Assembly (NCBI GenBank): GCA_002359895.1
Contig: DEOB01000004.1
Span: 115,990 to 179,989, forward strand
Direction: 5' to 3'
DNA length: 64,000 nucleotides
DNA from: Stenotrophomonas sp. UBA2629
GTDB taxonomy: Bacteria; Pseudomonadota; Gammaproteobacteria; Xanthomonadales; Xanthomonadaceae
In this document: piece after piece, positions 17,426-25,908 of the stretch
Layout of the letters: each line of letters begins with the position of its first letter
Position numbering within the stretch: the first letter of the stretch is position 1
Translations under genes and position numbers: made by a program
The notes under the pieces: generated by a model
The model's database searches: none
The model's input: the letters and a program-made list of their open reading frames with translations, nothing else
Told to the model about the DNA's origin: nothing

Positions 17426-18783
17426 CAGGCTACCCGCATCAGCATTGCATCAAGGGCATCCAGACTGCCGCCATCGGCCAGCGCACGCACCTGCCCAAAG
17501 AGGGATTGCGCCAGCCCCGCCGATACGCCACCCCATTGCGCCAACGCCATGGCTTTGGCGACCACTTCATCGGCCGACATCGGGCATTCGGGGTCGCCCC
17601 AGGCATCCATGCGTACGCTTTGCCGTACACGCCCGTCTGTCAGGTGCACCACAACCGTTGCGCCGTAATGCGCCGGGAAGCGTTCGCTGCAGGCTGCGTC
17701 TTCTGCCAGTTCAATCCGATCACGCCAGCGCAGCACGTCGCCATCGCTGCAGCTTTCGGCGGTGTAATGCGCCAGCTGCGGGCGGCCGTGAGCCAGAACG
17801 GACGCCAATGCGTGCTGCAGGCTGAATTTGGCTTCCAGCTCGGTGCGTGGCTGCGGGCGGTCGCAGAAGCGCAGGGCTTCAGCATATGTGCGCACTTCAA
17901 CGCGGCTGATCTGCGCGATATCACCATCGTCCAGCCCCACCAGCACCTCGCGCAATGCGTCGATGGCCGGGTGCGCGTGGCGACAGGCAGGCCACGGTTT
18001 GAGGCTGGTGCTGTGGATCAACCAGTCGGGTTCATCGGCAATCACCTGTTCCGGCATGGCATCCGGCGCGGTGGCGGCAAACAAACCCTGTTCGCCTTCC
18101 AGTATCCTGCGCGGCCCACGCATGCCCGCCAGCGCCAATTGTGCGGCCAGCCAGCCACTGCGTGCGGCTTCCGCGTTGTGCAGTGATTTTGTCGGCACCG
18201 GCTCATGCCGCATCTGCCACAAGCCTCCCGTGCGGCTGCCGGCATTGCCCAAGGCATCGGCCAGCGCCTCGGTAGGCAAGCCCAGTACCGATGCCGCCGC
18301 TGCCGCCGCACCAAACGCGCCGGCGGTGGAAGTGGGATGCCAATAGCGGTAATGCCCCTTGCCCAGCGCACGGCCCACGCGGATGGTGGCTTCGTAACCG
18401 CGCACCACCGCGTCCAGCAGTGCCGTGGCATCCGCGCGCTCGGCCTGTGCGGCAGCCAGCGCCACAGGGATCACCACGGGCCCCGGATGCAGGATGGCAC
18501 CGCGATGCACATCGTCCATCTCCAACACATTGCCCAGCGCGCCGTTGAGCAACAAGGCATCGGCAACACTGCGATTGCCTGCGCCCAGCGCGATCGCAGG
18601 CCCGGTCGATTGCGCCTGCACCACACCGCGTAACTGGGTGGCCAACGGGTAGCGCAATGCGGCCAAGGCGCAGCCCAGCCAATCCACCAGCAACAACGCC
18701 GCTCGCTGCCGCGCGGCGGCATCCACCGGCCGTTGCAGGCGCTGGGCAAGCTGTTCGGTGAGGCTGGCGGCGGGCTGGATCAT
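17425..18783 (-). CDS. MmgE/PrpD family protein (copy 1 of a tandem pair)
   Basis: 452 residues from the ATG giving MIQPAASLTEQLAQRL; an upstream in-frame start at 18897 would run through the divergent promoter. Motifs are LLVDWLGCALAAL, NGALGNVLEMDDVHRGAILHPGPV (the HP-containing MmgE signature) and SLKPWPACRHAHPAID, the second-domain SxKxxPxCRxxH motif. It is clearly diverged from the second copy, so the two probably act on different intermediates or as a heteromer. First gene of the left operon, transcribed from the region with the palindromes at 18857-18880. Confidence 0.87.
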   Translation of the reverse strand: MIQPAASLTEQLAQRLQRPVDAAARQRAALLLVDWLGCALAALRYPLATQLRGVVQAQSTGPAIALGAGNRSVADALLLNGALGNVLEMDDVHRGAILHPGPVVIPVALAAAQAERADATALLDAVVRGYEATIRVGRALGKGHYRYWHPTSTAGAFGAAAAAASVLGLPTEALADALGNAGSRTGGLWQMRHEPVPTKSLHNAEAARSGWLAAQLALAGMRGPRRILEGEQGLFAATAPDAMPEQVIADEPDWLIHSTSLKPWPACRHAHPAIDALREVLVGLDDGDIAQISRVEVRTYAEALRFCDRPQPRTELEAKFSLQHALASVLAHGRPQLAHYTAESCSDGDVLRWRDRIELAEDAACSERFPAHYGATVVVHLTDGRVRQSVRMDAWGDPECPMSADEVVAKAMALAQWGGVSAGLAQSLFGQVRALADGGSLDALDAMLMRVA

Positions 18784-18856
18784 CGCGTGGCAAGGGCTCG
18801 TTGCAGATGGAAACGGCAAGAAAGAAATGCTGTGGTGAAAAGAGCATAACCGACTT

Positions 18857-18880
18857 TGTCCGGACATATCATATGATCGT
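18857..18880. promoter_or_regulatory. Paired palindromes in the divergent promoter of the left operon
   Basis: TGTCCGGACA (18857-18866, perfect palindrome) is followed directly by ATCATATGAT (18868-18877, perfect palindrome). The combined GGACATATCATATGATC resembles the ACATATAGCTATAT and ACATATAGATATA elements at 36684 and 36994. It is a plausible operator for the GntR regulator encoded at 20168. Confidence 0.6.
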
Positions 18881-18906
18881 GTTTCCACACTCCGCAATCA
18901 TTCCCC

Positions 18907-20151
18907 ATGCCCCGACCGCTGGATGCTGACACCTTCTTCGACCACCTTGAGCAGGGCCGCGAAATCTTCGCACCGGGCTGCGCCGGCCACTCGCTGTTGT
19001 TTGAATCGTGGTTGCGCGCGCAGCCGCAGCGTTGCGCGGGGCTGCGCTTCACCGGCGTCCATATCCCCACGGTCAACACGTTCGACTTCGCCGGGCTGCA
19101 CCCGCAGGCGCGTCAGCGCAGCATCTTTCTCAGTGGTGACCTGCGCGCCTCGTGGCTGGATGGCCGCGTGGACTATCTGCCGATGACCTACACCGCCAGC
19201 TGGCGCTGGCTGCGCGACATTGCGCGCTTTGACACGGTGCTGGTGCAGGTGGCGCCGCCGGATGACGATGGCAACTGCTCGCTGGGCCTGGCCTGCGACT
19301 TCACCCCTGCTACATGGCCGCACGCCACCCGCATCCTGGCGCATATCAATCCGCGCATGCCGCGCACGCGTGGCCCGTCCATCCCGTTGTCGCGCATCAC
19401 CGCCGCCATCGAGCAGGACATGCCACTGCTGGAAATCCCCGACCCGCCGGCCGATCCCGCCATGGATGCGGTCGCCGCACAGGTCGCCACGCTGGTGGAA
19501 GACGGCGCCACCCTGCAGCTGGGCCTGGGTCGCCTGCAATCGGCTGTACTGCGCGCGCTGCGCGGCCGCCGCAACCTGCGCATCCACAGCGGCATGGTCT
19601 CGGACGGACTGCTGGGCCTGCTCGATTCGGGCGCATTGTCCCCGGCACCGGACGCGGTGGTGGCCGGCGTCGCCCTGGGCACAGCCGCGCTGTATGACAT
19701 GGCCCCACGCAACATCACGTTCCGCGAGGTGGGCCATACGCATGACCATGCAGTGCTTGCTGCCATCCCCCGTTTGACCGCCATCAACAGCGCGCTGTCG
19801 GTGGATCTGCTGGGGCAGGTAAACGGTGAGTTCCTGTCTGGACGCCAACTGAGTGGTGTTGGTGGCCTGCCCGATTTCCTGCAAGGCGCTCGCCAATCGG
19901 TAGGTGGTCGCGGCATCATTGCACTCCCTGCCAGCACTCCCAAGGGTGAAAGCAGGATTGTGCCGATGCTTCCCGCGGGGCCAGTGAGCCTGGCGCGCGT
20001 GGAAGCGGACTGCATCGTCAGCGAATACGGTGTCGCAGACCTGCGCCACCTGGATGTCCACGCCAGGGCCCGTGCCCTGATCGCCATTGCCGCTCCCGAA
20101 CACCGCGAAGCCCTGCAATGCAGCTGGCAGGAACTTTCGCTCAGACTTTGA
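18907..20151 (+). CDS. Acetyl-CoA hydrolase/4-hydroxybutyrate CoA-transferase family protein lacking the usual catalytic Glu
   Basis: 414 residues. The N-terminal half carries YLPMTYTASWRWL and VQVAPPDDDGNCSLGL, and the C-terminal AcetylCoA_hyd_C part carries GVGGLPDFLQGARQS and IVSEYGVADLR. Class I CoA-transferases of this group form a thioester on a Glu in an HTEM-SDG context. Here that segment is RIHSGMVSDG, with Gly229 at the Glu position, so ordinary CoA-transfer chemistry may be lost or changed. It is 16 bp upstream of and cotranscribed with the GntR gene, and divergent from the left operon. Confidence 0.85.
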   Translation: MPRPLDADTFFDHLEQGREIFAPGCAGHSLLFESWLRAQPQRCAGLRFTGVHIPTVNTFDFAGLHPQARQRSIFLSGDLRASWLDGRVDYLPMTYTASWRWLRDIARFDTVLVQVAPPDDDGNCSLGLACDFTPATWPHATRILAHINPRMPRTRGPSIPLSRITAAIEQDMPLLEIPDPPADPAMDAVAAQVATLVEDGATLQLGLGRLQSAVLRALRGRRNLRIHSGMVSDGLLGLLDSGALSPAPDAVVAGVALGTAALYDMAPRNITFREVGHTHDHAVLAAIPRLTAINSALSVDLLGQVNGEFLSGRQLSGVGGLPDFLQGARQSVGGRGIIALPASTPKGESRIVPMLPAGPVSLARVEADCIVSEYGVADLRHLDVHARARALIAIAAPEHREALQCSWQELSLRL

Positions 20152-20167
20152 ACAAGGATCAGTACAT

Positions 20168-20908
20168 ATGACTGGTACGCGACGCAGCAAGCCCCGTTAT
20201 GCCGAACTTGGCGATCTGTTGCAGACGGCAATCGAAAAAGGCGAATACGCGGTGGGCACCCTGCTGCCCACCGAGCTGGAGCTGTGCGAGCGCTTCAGTG
20301 TCAGCCGCCACACCGCGCGTGCGGCGCTGTCGCAGTTGATCAGCGCTGGGCTGGTACAGCGCCGGCCCGGTGCCGGTACCCGGGTGATCGCACAGAGCGC
20401 AGCCATGCGGTATGAACACGAGATCGACACCGTCGACCTGCTGATGCAGTACGGCAACACCACCCGCTTGAAAGTGCTGGACGCGGATCGACACATTGCC
20501 GACGCGGTAATGGCGCAGCGCCTGGAGATCCAGGAGGGCAAGGAGTACCTGCGCCTGCATTGCCTGCGTCTCGAAGAACAGACCCGCGAACCGATCGCCG
20601 TCACCGAAATGCTGGTGCCAGTACGCAGCGGCGTGCCGGCCGACAAACTGCTGGACGTCGCCGGCGCCGCACGTGCGATAGCCAAATTTCTTGATCCTTC
20701 AAAACTGTCGCGCGTGGAACAGGTGTTTGACGCGGCCTCGTTCGATACCGCCGATGCCAAGTTGCTGGACATCAAAAAGACCGAACCGGCGATGCGCGTG
20801 CTGCGCCGTTATCGCGATGCGAACGGCCGCCTGCTGCTGACGGCAATCAGCCTGCACCCGCCGGGCAAGTTCGCCTACTCGATGGTGCTGTCACGCAGCC
20901 ATCGGTGA
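20168..20908 (+). CDS. GntR family regulator, HutC subfamily (UTRA domain)
   Basis: 246 residues from the ATG with AAGGA upstream. Residues about 7-72 are a winged helix with the GntR signature GTLLPTELELCERFSVSRHTARAAL, and the UTRA effector domain follows from about residue 90. Such regulators usually repress catabolic operons and are released by a pathway metabolite. Cotranscribed with the acetyl-CoA hydrolase-family gene and next to the left operon, so it is the best candidate for local control. Confidence 0.92.
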   Translation: MTGTRRSKPRYAELGDLLQTAIEKGEYAVGTLLPTELELCERFSVSRHTARAALSQLISAGLVQRRPGAGTRVIAQSAAMRYEHEIDTVDLLMQYGNTTRLKVLDADRHIADAVMAQRLEIQEGKEYLRLHCLRLEEQTREPIAVTEMLVPVRSGVPADKLLDVAGAARAIAKFLDPSKLSRVEQVFDAASFDTADAKLLDIKKTEPAMRVLRRYRDANGRLLLTAISLHPPGKFAYSMVLSRSHR

Positions 20909-21022
20909 TTGGGGCGGGTTGGTTTGATTTTTGGGTTTTTGCGTTGGGCTTTTGCTTCTTCCCTTCTCCCGCGAACGGCGCTGTAGGCCGTTCTTGGGTG
21001 AAGGTGGCCGAAAGTCGAAAGC

Positions 21023-21062
21023 GCCCTCACCCCAACCCCTCTCCCGCGGTGCGGGAGAGGGG
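21023..21062 (+). repeat. Dispersed palindromic repeat, family 1
   Basis: GCCCTCACCCCAA, then CCCCTCTCCCGC and GCGGGAGAGGGG around a short loop, same unit as at 7705. It lies between the convergent ends of the GntR gene and the 63-residue protein gene. It is followed by the short direct repeats CAGCTTC / AAGCTTTGAATCAAAAGCTTC. Confidence 0.8.
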
Positions 21063-21129
21063 CTTTGAATCAACAGCTTCCAATCAAAAGCTTTGAATCA
21101 AAAGCTTCAGAGCAAGGCTTATTGGCTCT

Positions 21130-21321
21130 CTACTTCCTGAACAACAGCGCCAATACACTCGGCCGCAACGCCAACTTCATCATCTGGCGGAACTCGGTGG
21201 GTGTCAGGCTGGTCCTGCACGGCAACATGCCGGCCACGCCTTCCATCACCAGCAGGCCGTCTTCGGCCTTGACGCCGTTGATGCGCACGTCGAGTTTCAT
21301 CGCCGGGGTTGCGACCTTCAT
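21130..21321 (-). CDS. Small 63-residue protein coupled to the flavoprotein gene
   Basis: MKVATPAMKLDVRINGVKAE is followed by a stretch with a single Cys and ends in LALRPSVLALLFRK. No signal peptide or membrane helix. Its ATG overlaps the flavoprotein stop as ATGA, which strongly suggests it is really translated, and in fixed ratio with the flavoprotein. I do not recognise the family. A small partner or chaperone-like subunit of the flavoprotein is the simplest guess. Confidence 0.7.
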   Translation of the reverse strand: MKVATPAMKLDVRINGVKAEDGLLVMEGVAGMLPCRTSLTPTEFRQMMKLALRPSVLALLFRK

Positions 21322-22835
21322 GCCCCATCCTCCCAGTTCGCCAGGCCGGTGATTTCACGGCCCGCCGCACGGCCGGAAATCATGGCTTCGGTCAGGTACG
21401 AACCGTTCTGGTACAGGTCCGAAAACATCGAACCCATTTCGCCGGCTTCGTACAGGCGCTGAATCGGCTGGCCGTCATGGTCCAGCACTTCGGATTTGAT
21501 GTTGCGGCGTGCGCCACCGCCGGTGCAGACGATCACCGGGTCCACGCGCATGCCGTAAAACGGTGCCTGCGCAATGGGGAACAACGTGTCCGGGTTGCGG
21601 CCGAAATCCGCGTCCTGCTTGTTGGCACAAGCGGCGTTGTAGCGTTCGACTTCCGCGCGCAGCTTGGCCGGGTCGCGGTTGATCTTCACCGCCAGTTCTT
21701 CGAGCGTGTCGGCTTTCTGTATCCAGCCCTTCTCCACCTCCGCCGAATTGTCGTCGGACCACTTATAGCCGCGCACCACCGGATTCCAGCTCATCACTTC
21801 CACCACCAGCTTGTTGTATTGGCAGGTGATGGCGTCAAAAATCATGTGCACCGGCTGCGCGCGATAGTGCGGTGTATCCACCCAGTGACCGTGCTTTTTT
21901 TCTTTGTAATGGGTGAGCTGCAACTCGGCGGTTTCGTTGTAGAAACGCTCGGTATTGGCGTCCACCTCAATCCAACTGAAGCTCTGCCAGAAGAAGTTGC
22001 GCAGGAAGCCGTTGACGAAGCCCTCCGGCTTGAAACCCGGCCAGATACCGCCCGACTGCCCTTGGTTGCGCATATGCCACAGATCGGCGCCGGCCTTCTG
22101 CAGAATCTTGATGCCGTCGCCGGTGTTGTGCGGTGTACCCAATGGCGCGGGGTTGGCCAGGCCGAAGTAATTGCGCTGCATGTCCAGGTTGGCCTCGAAG
22201 CCGCCGGTCGCCATCACCACGCCTTTGTTGGCGCGGATGGCAATGCGCTGGCCGTTGCGCTCGGCAATGACGCCAAACACTTCCAGCGTGTCCGGGTCCT
22301 GCACCAGGTCTTTGATCGGCGATTCAAAGGCAATCTGGATGCGCGGGCGTAGTCGGATGTTCTCGCGGAAGGCCAAATACACACCCGATGGAATCGGCAG
22401 GATGGTGGCCGTGCAATGCACCGCTTCACGCGCGCCGAACTCGGGGAATTCCAGCACCGCATCGCGCTCGGAGAAACCGGTGCCGTGTATGAACTGCGCA
22501 CCGGCCTGCGCCGCACGTTCCTGTATCCACGGCTCCAGCGCCTCCATCGCCTCGGACCACGGCACCAGCATGTCCTCCGGAATGGGGTTGGCCGTGCTCA
22601 TCTTGCGCTGGTATTCGGCCAGCACCTTGGCGTTTTTGGTGATGAGCAGCGACTGCCCTGCCACGCGGCTGTTGCCACCGGTTTCGGCTTCGTCGGCCTT
22701 TTCCAGAATAAGAATGGACAGGTTCGGGTCCAGGTCGTGCGCCTCGATGGCGGCACACATTGCGGCCAGCCCGAAACCGGCGATGACAAGGTCGTAGTGC
22801 TGGTCCCACTGTTTGACGGCGTTGCGGCTGGCCAT
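21318..22835 (-). CDS. FAD-dependent oxidoreductase of the fumarate reductase/ketosteroid dehydrogenase type
   Basis: 505 residues from the ATG preceded by GGGAGGGGAGCC. The N-terminal FAD fold YDLVIAGFGLAAMCAA and ILEKADEAETGGNSR are those of the FAD_binding_2 family (fumarate reductase, tricarballylate dehydrogenase, 3-ketosteroid dehydrogenase). ANKGVVMATGGFEAN and the terminal NGSYLTEAMISGRAAGREI complete FAD binding. No haem or signal region, so it is a soluble dehydrogenase or reductase acting on an activated C-C bond. Divergent from the LysR gene, with a perfect palindrome between them. Confidence 0.88.
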   Translation of the reverse strand: MASRNAVKQWDQHYDLVIAGFGLAAMCAAIEAHDLDPNLSILILEKADEAETGGNSRVAGQSLLITKNAKVLAEYQRKMSTANPIPEDMLVPWSEAMEALEPWIQERAAQAGAQFIHGTGFSERDAVLEFPEFGAREAVHCTATILPIPSGVYLAFRENIRLRPRIQIAFESPIKDLVQDPDTLEVFGVIAERNGQRIAIRANKGVVMATGGFEANLDMQRNYFGLANPAPLGTPHNTGDGIKILQKAGADLWHMRNQGQSGGIWPGFKPEGFVNGFLRNFFWQSFSWIEVDANTERFYNETAELQLTHYKEKKHGHWVDTPHYRAQPVHMIFDAITCQYNKLVVEVMSWNPVVRGYKWSDDNSAEVEKGWIQKADTLEELAVKINRDPAKLRAEVERYNAACANKQDADFGRNPDTLFPIAQAPFYGMRVDPVIVCTGGGARRNIKSEVLDHDGQPIQRLYEAGEMGSMFSDLYQNGSYLTEAMISGRAAGREITGLANWEDGA

Positions 22836-22914
22836 GGCTCCCCTCCCGGGAATTGTGATGACCCGACTATCCGGCGCCAGCCCCGCCAACCGCCAACCAA
22901 TTCGCGTACTCTCC

Positions 22915-22929
22915 ACAACCATTGGTTGT
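22915..22929. promoter_or_regulatory. Perfect 15-bp palindrome between the flavoprotein and LysR genes
   Basis: ACAACCATTGGTTGT is perfectly symmetric around the central T. It is 14 bp before the LysR start and about 80 bp before the flavoprotein start, the usual place for an autoregulatory LysR-type site. Confidence 0.7.
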
Positions 22930-22943
22930 AGCAGCGTATTGCC

Positions 22944-23867
22944 ATGGATCTCCGCCAACTCCGTTACTTCCTGTCCGTGGCCGAACACGGCAGCTTCACC
23001 CGCGCTGCCGCCGCCACCGGCCGCACCCAACAGGCCTTGAGCAAGGGCATCCAGGCGCTGGAACAACAGCTGGGCGCGCGCCTGTTTGAACGCGGCAGCC
23101 GCGAGGCACGGCTTACCGATGTCGGCCGCCTGCTGATTGAACACGCCCAGCCCGCTCATGACGCCGTGCGTCGCTTCGAGGACCGCCTGCAGGAACTGCA
23201 GACCGGTGCCGAAGGCCAGGTCCGCATCGGCACCGGGCCCAGCACCGCCGGCTCACTGGTGGCCCCCGCCGTGTTGGCGCTGCGCCGGCACTGGCCCAGG
23301 ATCGGCATCCACGTCAGCGGCGGCATCCTGCCCGAACTGCTGCCCAACCTGCTCGCCCGCGAACTGGACGCCGTGGTCACCCTGCATACCTTTGGCGATG
23401 GCGACCCGGACCCGCGCATCCACAGCGAGGCGTTGATGCACGACGAGTACCGCGTGCTGGCCAGCGTGCGTCATCCCCTCGCCCGGCAGCGCGATATCAC
23501 CCCGGCACAGCTGCTGACGCATGCCTGGATATTCGGCCGTCGGCTGGGCGCGGTGGAAGGCGCCTTCCGCCAACGCTTCCACGAAGCAGGACTGGAGCCG
23601 CCGCTCAACACGATGGAAAGCGGCTCACCGGAATTCCTGCGCGCGATGATCCGCGATGGCGGCTACCTCACGCTGTTACCGAGCCGCCTGGCACATACCG
23701 AACTACTGAGCGGGCAATGGGTGAAGTTGGATGCCCCCGGCTTCAGCTGGCAACGGCCGGTGATGGTTTACACACGCGATGGAGAGCCGCAGAGCGCACC
23801 CTTGGCAAGGTTTCTGCAGGCGCTGCGGAATGCAGCGGCGTTGGCGAAGGTACGCGAAGTGGGGTGA
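22944..23867 (+). CDS. LysR family transcriptional regulator
   Basis: 307 residues. The N-terminal helix-turn-helix is MDLRQLRYFLSVAEHGSFTR through LEQQLGARLFERGSREARLT, and the substrate-binding domain follows from about residue 90 (EGQVRIGTGPSTAGSLVAPA). Divergent from the flavoprotein gene, which it probably controls in response to that enzyme's substrate. Confidence 0.92.
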   Translation: MDLRQLRYFLSVAEHGSFTRAAAATGRTQQALSKGIQALEQQLGARLFERGSREARLTDVGRLLIEHAQPAHDAVRRFEDRLQELQTGAEGQVRIGTGPSTAGSLVAPAVLALRRHWPRIGIHVSGGILPELLPNLLARELDAVVTLHTFGDGDPDPRIHSEALMHDEYRVLASVRHPLARQRDITPAQLLTHAWIFGRRLGAVEGAFRQRFHEAGLEPPLNTMESGSPEFLRAMIRDGGYLTLLPSRLAHTELLSGQWVKLDAPGFSWQRPVMVYTRDGEPQSAPLARFLQALRNAAALAKVREVG

Positions 23868-23921
23868 GTGCGCCTCTTCTATTGATTGCAGTTTCCGCGC
23901 TCATCACCCTCACAAGAAGTC

Positions 23922-24008
23922 ATGCGCGCCCAGCACTATTGGCACCGCGCAATCACTGCTGACGACTTCAGTGATTTGGTGCAACGCGGTCGCCACGAAG
24001 GCCTTTGA
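23922..24008 (+). other. Possible gene remnant (28 codons)
   Basis: An ATG-to-stop frame begins MRAQHYWHRAITADDFSDL and stops after 28 codons. It lies in the 296-bp gap between the LysR and DUF3592 genes. No RBS is convincing. It could be the start of a decayed gene, in line with the broken YbjQ nearby; nothing else is seen in the gap. Confidence 0.2.
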
Positions 24009-24163
24009 ACACCAAACGCCGTGGCATCATCGCCGCTCACTGCGCAGCACATGCGTCCTTACCCGCCAAATGGAAAATTGGCCGGTCTATTCATCCAATC
24101 AGCCCATCAAGCCGCAACGTCTTCGCGATGCATGCGGCATTGGGCACGGCATATCTCATCACC

Positions 24164-24616
24164 ATGAACAACCTTGTCTTCACCCTGTTTAAATGGATTT
24201 TTCTGGTCATCGGCGTCGGTTTGCTGGCCGGCGCTATCGCGGCGAACGGCGTCGGTGCGCTTGTCCTTGCAATTATTGGCGTGCCCTTCTTCTGTACTGG
24301 CGCGGGAATCATCGGCTACGAATGGTGGAGCGCCAAGAAAGCAACGTCATTGCGCCAGAACGGCCAGCTGATCCAGGCAGATTTTCAGGAAGTTGAGATC
24401 AATGGGGCGCTCAACGTCAACGGCGTCCATCCGTTCCGCATCGTCGCTCAATGGCATGACGTGGCAAACAACGAGCTCTTCATTTTCAAAAGCGCCAATC
24501 TCTGGTTTGACCCAAGCCAATTTTTGAAAGAGCCGAAGATTCCGGTCTATGTGGATCCCAACAAGCCCTCGCGCTATCACATGGATATCTCATTCCTTCC
24601 GCGTGTACGCGGCTAG
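24164..24616 (+). CDS. DUF3592 domain membrane protein
   Basis: 150 residues from MNNLVFTLFKWIFLVIGVGL. There are two N-terminal membrane helices (about 5-25 and 28-50), then an extracytoplasmic or cytoplasmic beta domain with GQLIQADFQEVEINGALNVN, the DUF3592 pattern, ending VYVDPNKPSRYHMDISFLP. The coding sequence is visibly less GC-rich than its neighbours, which hints at acquisition. Function unknown. Confidence 0.75.
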   Translation: MNNLVFTLFKWIFLVIGVGLLAGAIAANGVGALVLAIIGVPFFCTGAGIIGYEWWSAKKATSLRQNGQLIQADFQEVEINGALNVNGVHPFRIVAQWHDVANNELFIFKSANLWFDPSQFLKEPKIPVYVDPNKPSRYHMDISFLPRVRG

Positions 24617-24639
24617 GCTTGAGCGCGGAGAATGGCGCC

Positions 24640-24926
24640 ATGGTCACCACCGCGCCGGAACTGGCCGGTTACCGGGTGGTGCGCAATCTTGGGCTGATAC
24701 GCGGCATCACCGTGCGCTCGCGCTCTTCGGCGGCAACATCACCATCTATACCGAACTGTGCGAACAGGCCCGCGATGAAACCTATCGCGACATGGCGACC
24801 CACGCGCGGCAACTGGGTGCCAACGCAATCATCGCGGTCCGTTACGACGCTACCGAGTTGATGACCGGGCTGACCGAGGTGCTGTGTTATGGCACAGCGG
24901 TGGTGGTGGAACCACGCCTGGACTGA
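24640..24926 (+). pseudogene. YbjQ-like (UPF0145) gene broken by an internal frameshifting deletion
   Basis: The 5' part reads VTTAPELAGYRVVRNLGLIRGITVRSRS in one frame. The 3' part, LFGGNITIYTELCEQARDET to the end (GTAVVVEPRLD), is one frame over. In intact family members roughly eleven residues separate SRS from LFGG. Here the two are fused out of frame at about 24723, within a repeated CGCTC. The second half is otherwise well conserved, so the lesion is recent, or it is a sequencing or assembly error. Confidence 0.8.
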
Positions 24927-25044
24927 CCATACGCACCATCGCGCAACACGCAGCGGTGGTGGCAAGGTGAGTCAAAAAATCTTCATCACCGCCACCACAC
25001 CGCCCCGGGCGCACTGCGCTACCGGGGCTTTACGGCACGGTTGA

Positions 25045-25908
25045 TCAGTAGCCCTCTTCCTCGGCTGCGGCTTCGCGGCCCTGCTGGCGGATGAGCGCTT
25101 CTTCGCGTGCATCGTTGATGGCGTGGCGCACGCTGTCCAGGTCGATGGCGCTTTCGTCCGGGGTGAACTCGCCGGTCAATCTGGTGTCCGGTTGCAGCTC
25201 ACCGGCCTGGAACAACTCCCACATTTCCTCGCCGTACCAGGTCTCCAGCAGCTCGGGCGCCCAGCGGCCGAGGTTGGCGGTGAGGTTGTTGACGTCGCGC
25301 AGCAGCATGGTGCGTGCGCTGTTGTTTCCGGCGGCGCTGACCACCTGCGGGAAGTCGATGACCACCGGGCCATCGGGGCCGACCAGCACGTTGTAGGCCG
25401 ACAGATCGCCGTGAATGAGCCCGCAGCACAGCATCAGCTTGACCTGCTGCACCAGCACCGCATGGAACTCGCGGGCCTGCTCGTCGGTGAGCTCCACTTC
25501 GCCCAGACGTGCGGCGCTGAAGCCCTCTGCATCGGTGACCAGCTCCATCACCAGCACGCCGTGGAAGTAACCGAACGGCTCGGGCACCCGCACGCCGGCT
25601 TCGCGCAGCTGGTACAGCGCGTCCACCTCGGTGTTCTTCCAGGCCGTTTCCTGCTGCTTGCGGCCGTATTTGCTGGCCTTGCCGATGGCGCGCGCTTCGC
25701 GGCTGCCACGGACTTTGCGGCCTTCCTGGTACTGCACGCGCTGCTGGAAGCTGCGCTGGGCCATGTCCTTGTAGACCTTGGCACACCGCACCTCGCCGCC
25801 GCTGCGGACCACGTAAACCGCTGCTTCCTTGCCGCTTTTGAGCGGGCGCAACACTTCTTCGATGACGCCGTCGTCGATCAGTGCCTGTAGTTGCTGAGGT
25901 GTCTTCAC
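25045..25908 (-). CDS. RIO1-type serine protein kinase
   Basis: 287 residues. The ATP-binding lysine region is SGKEAAVYVVRSGGEV, the catalytic loop is GLIHGDLSAYNVLV (HGDLSxYN) and the metal motif is VVIDFPQVV. These are diagnostic for the RIO kinase family, which occurs widely but sparsely in bacteria. The charged region KVRGSREARAIGKASKYGRK is the family's flexible segment. It lies between the two halves of the catabolic island and shows no operon link. Substrate unknown. Confidence 0.92.
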   Translation of the reverse strand: MKTPQQLQALIDDGVIEEVLRPLKSGKEAAVYVVRSGGEVRCAKVYKDMAQRSFQQRVQYQEGRKVRGSREARAIGKASKYGRKQQETAWKNTEVDALYQLREAGVRVPEPFGYFHGVLVMELVTDAEGFSAARLGEVELTDEQAREFHAVLVQQVKLMLCCGLIHGDLSAYNVLVGPDGPVVIDFPQVVSAAGNNSARTMLLRDVNNLTANLGRWAPELLETWYGEEMWELFQAGELQPDTRLTGEFTPDESAIDLDSVRHAINDAREEALIRQQGREAAAEEEGY

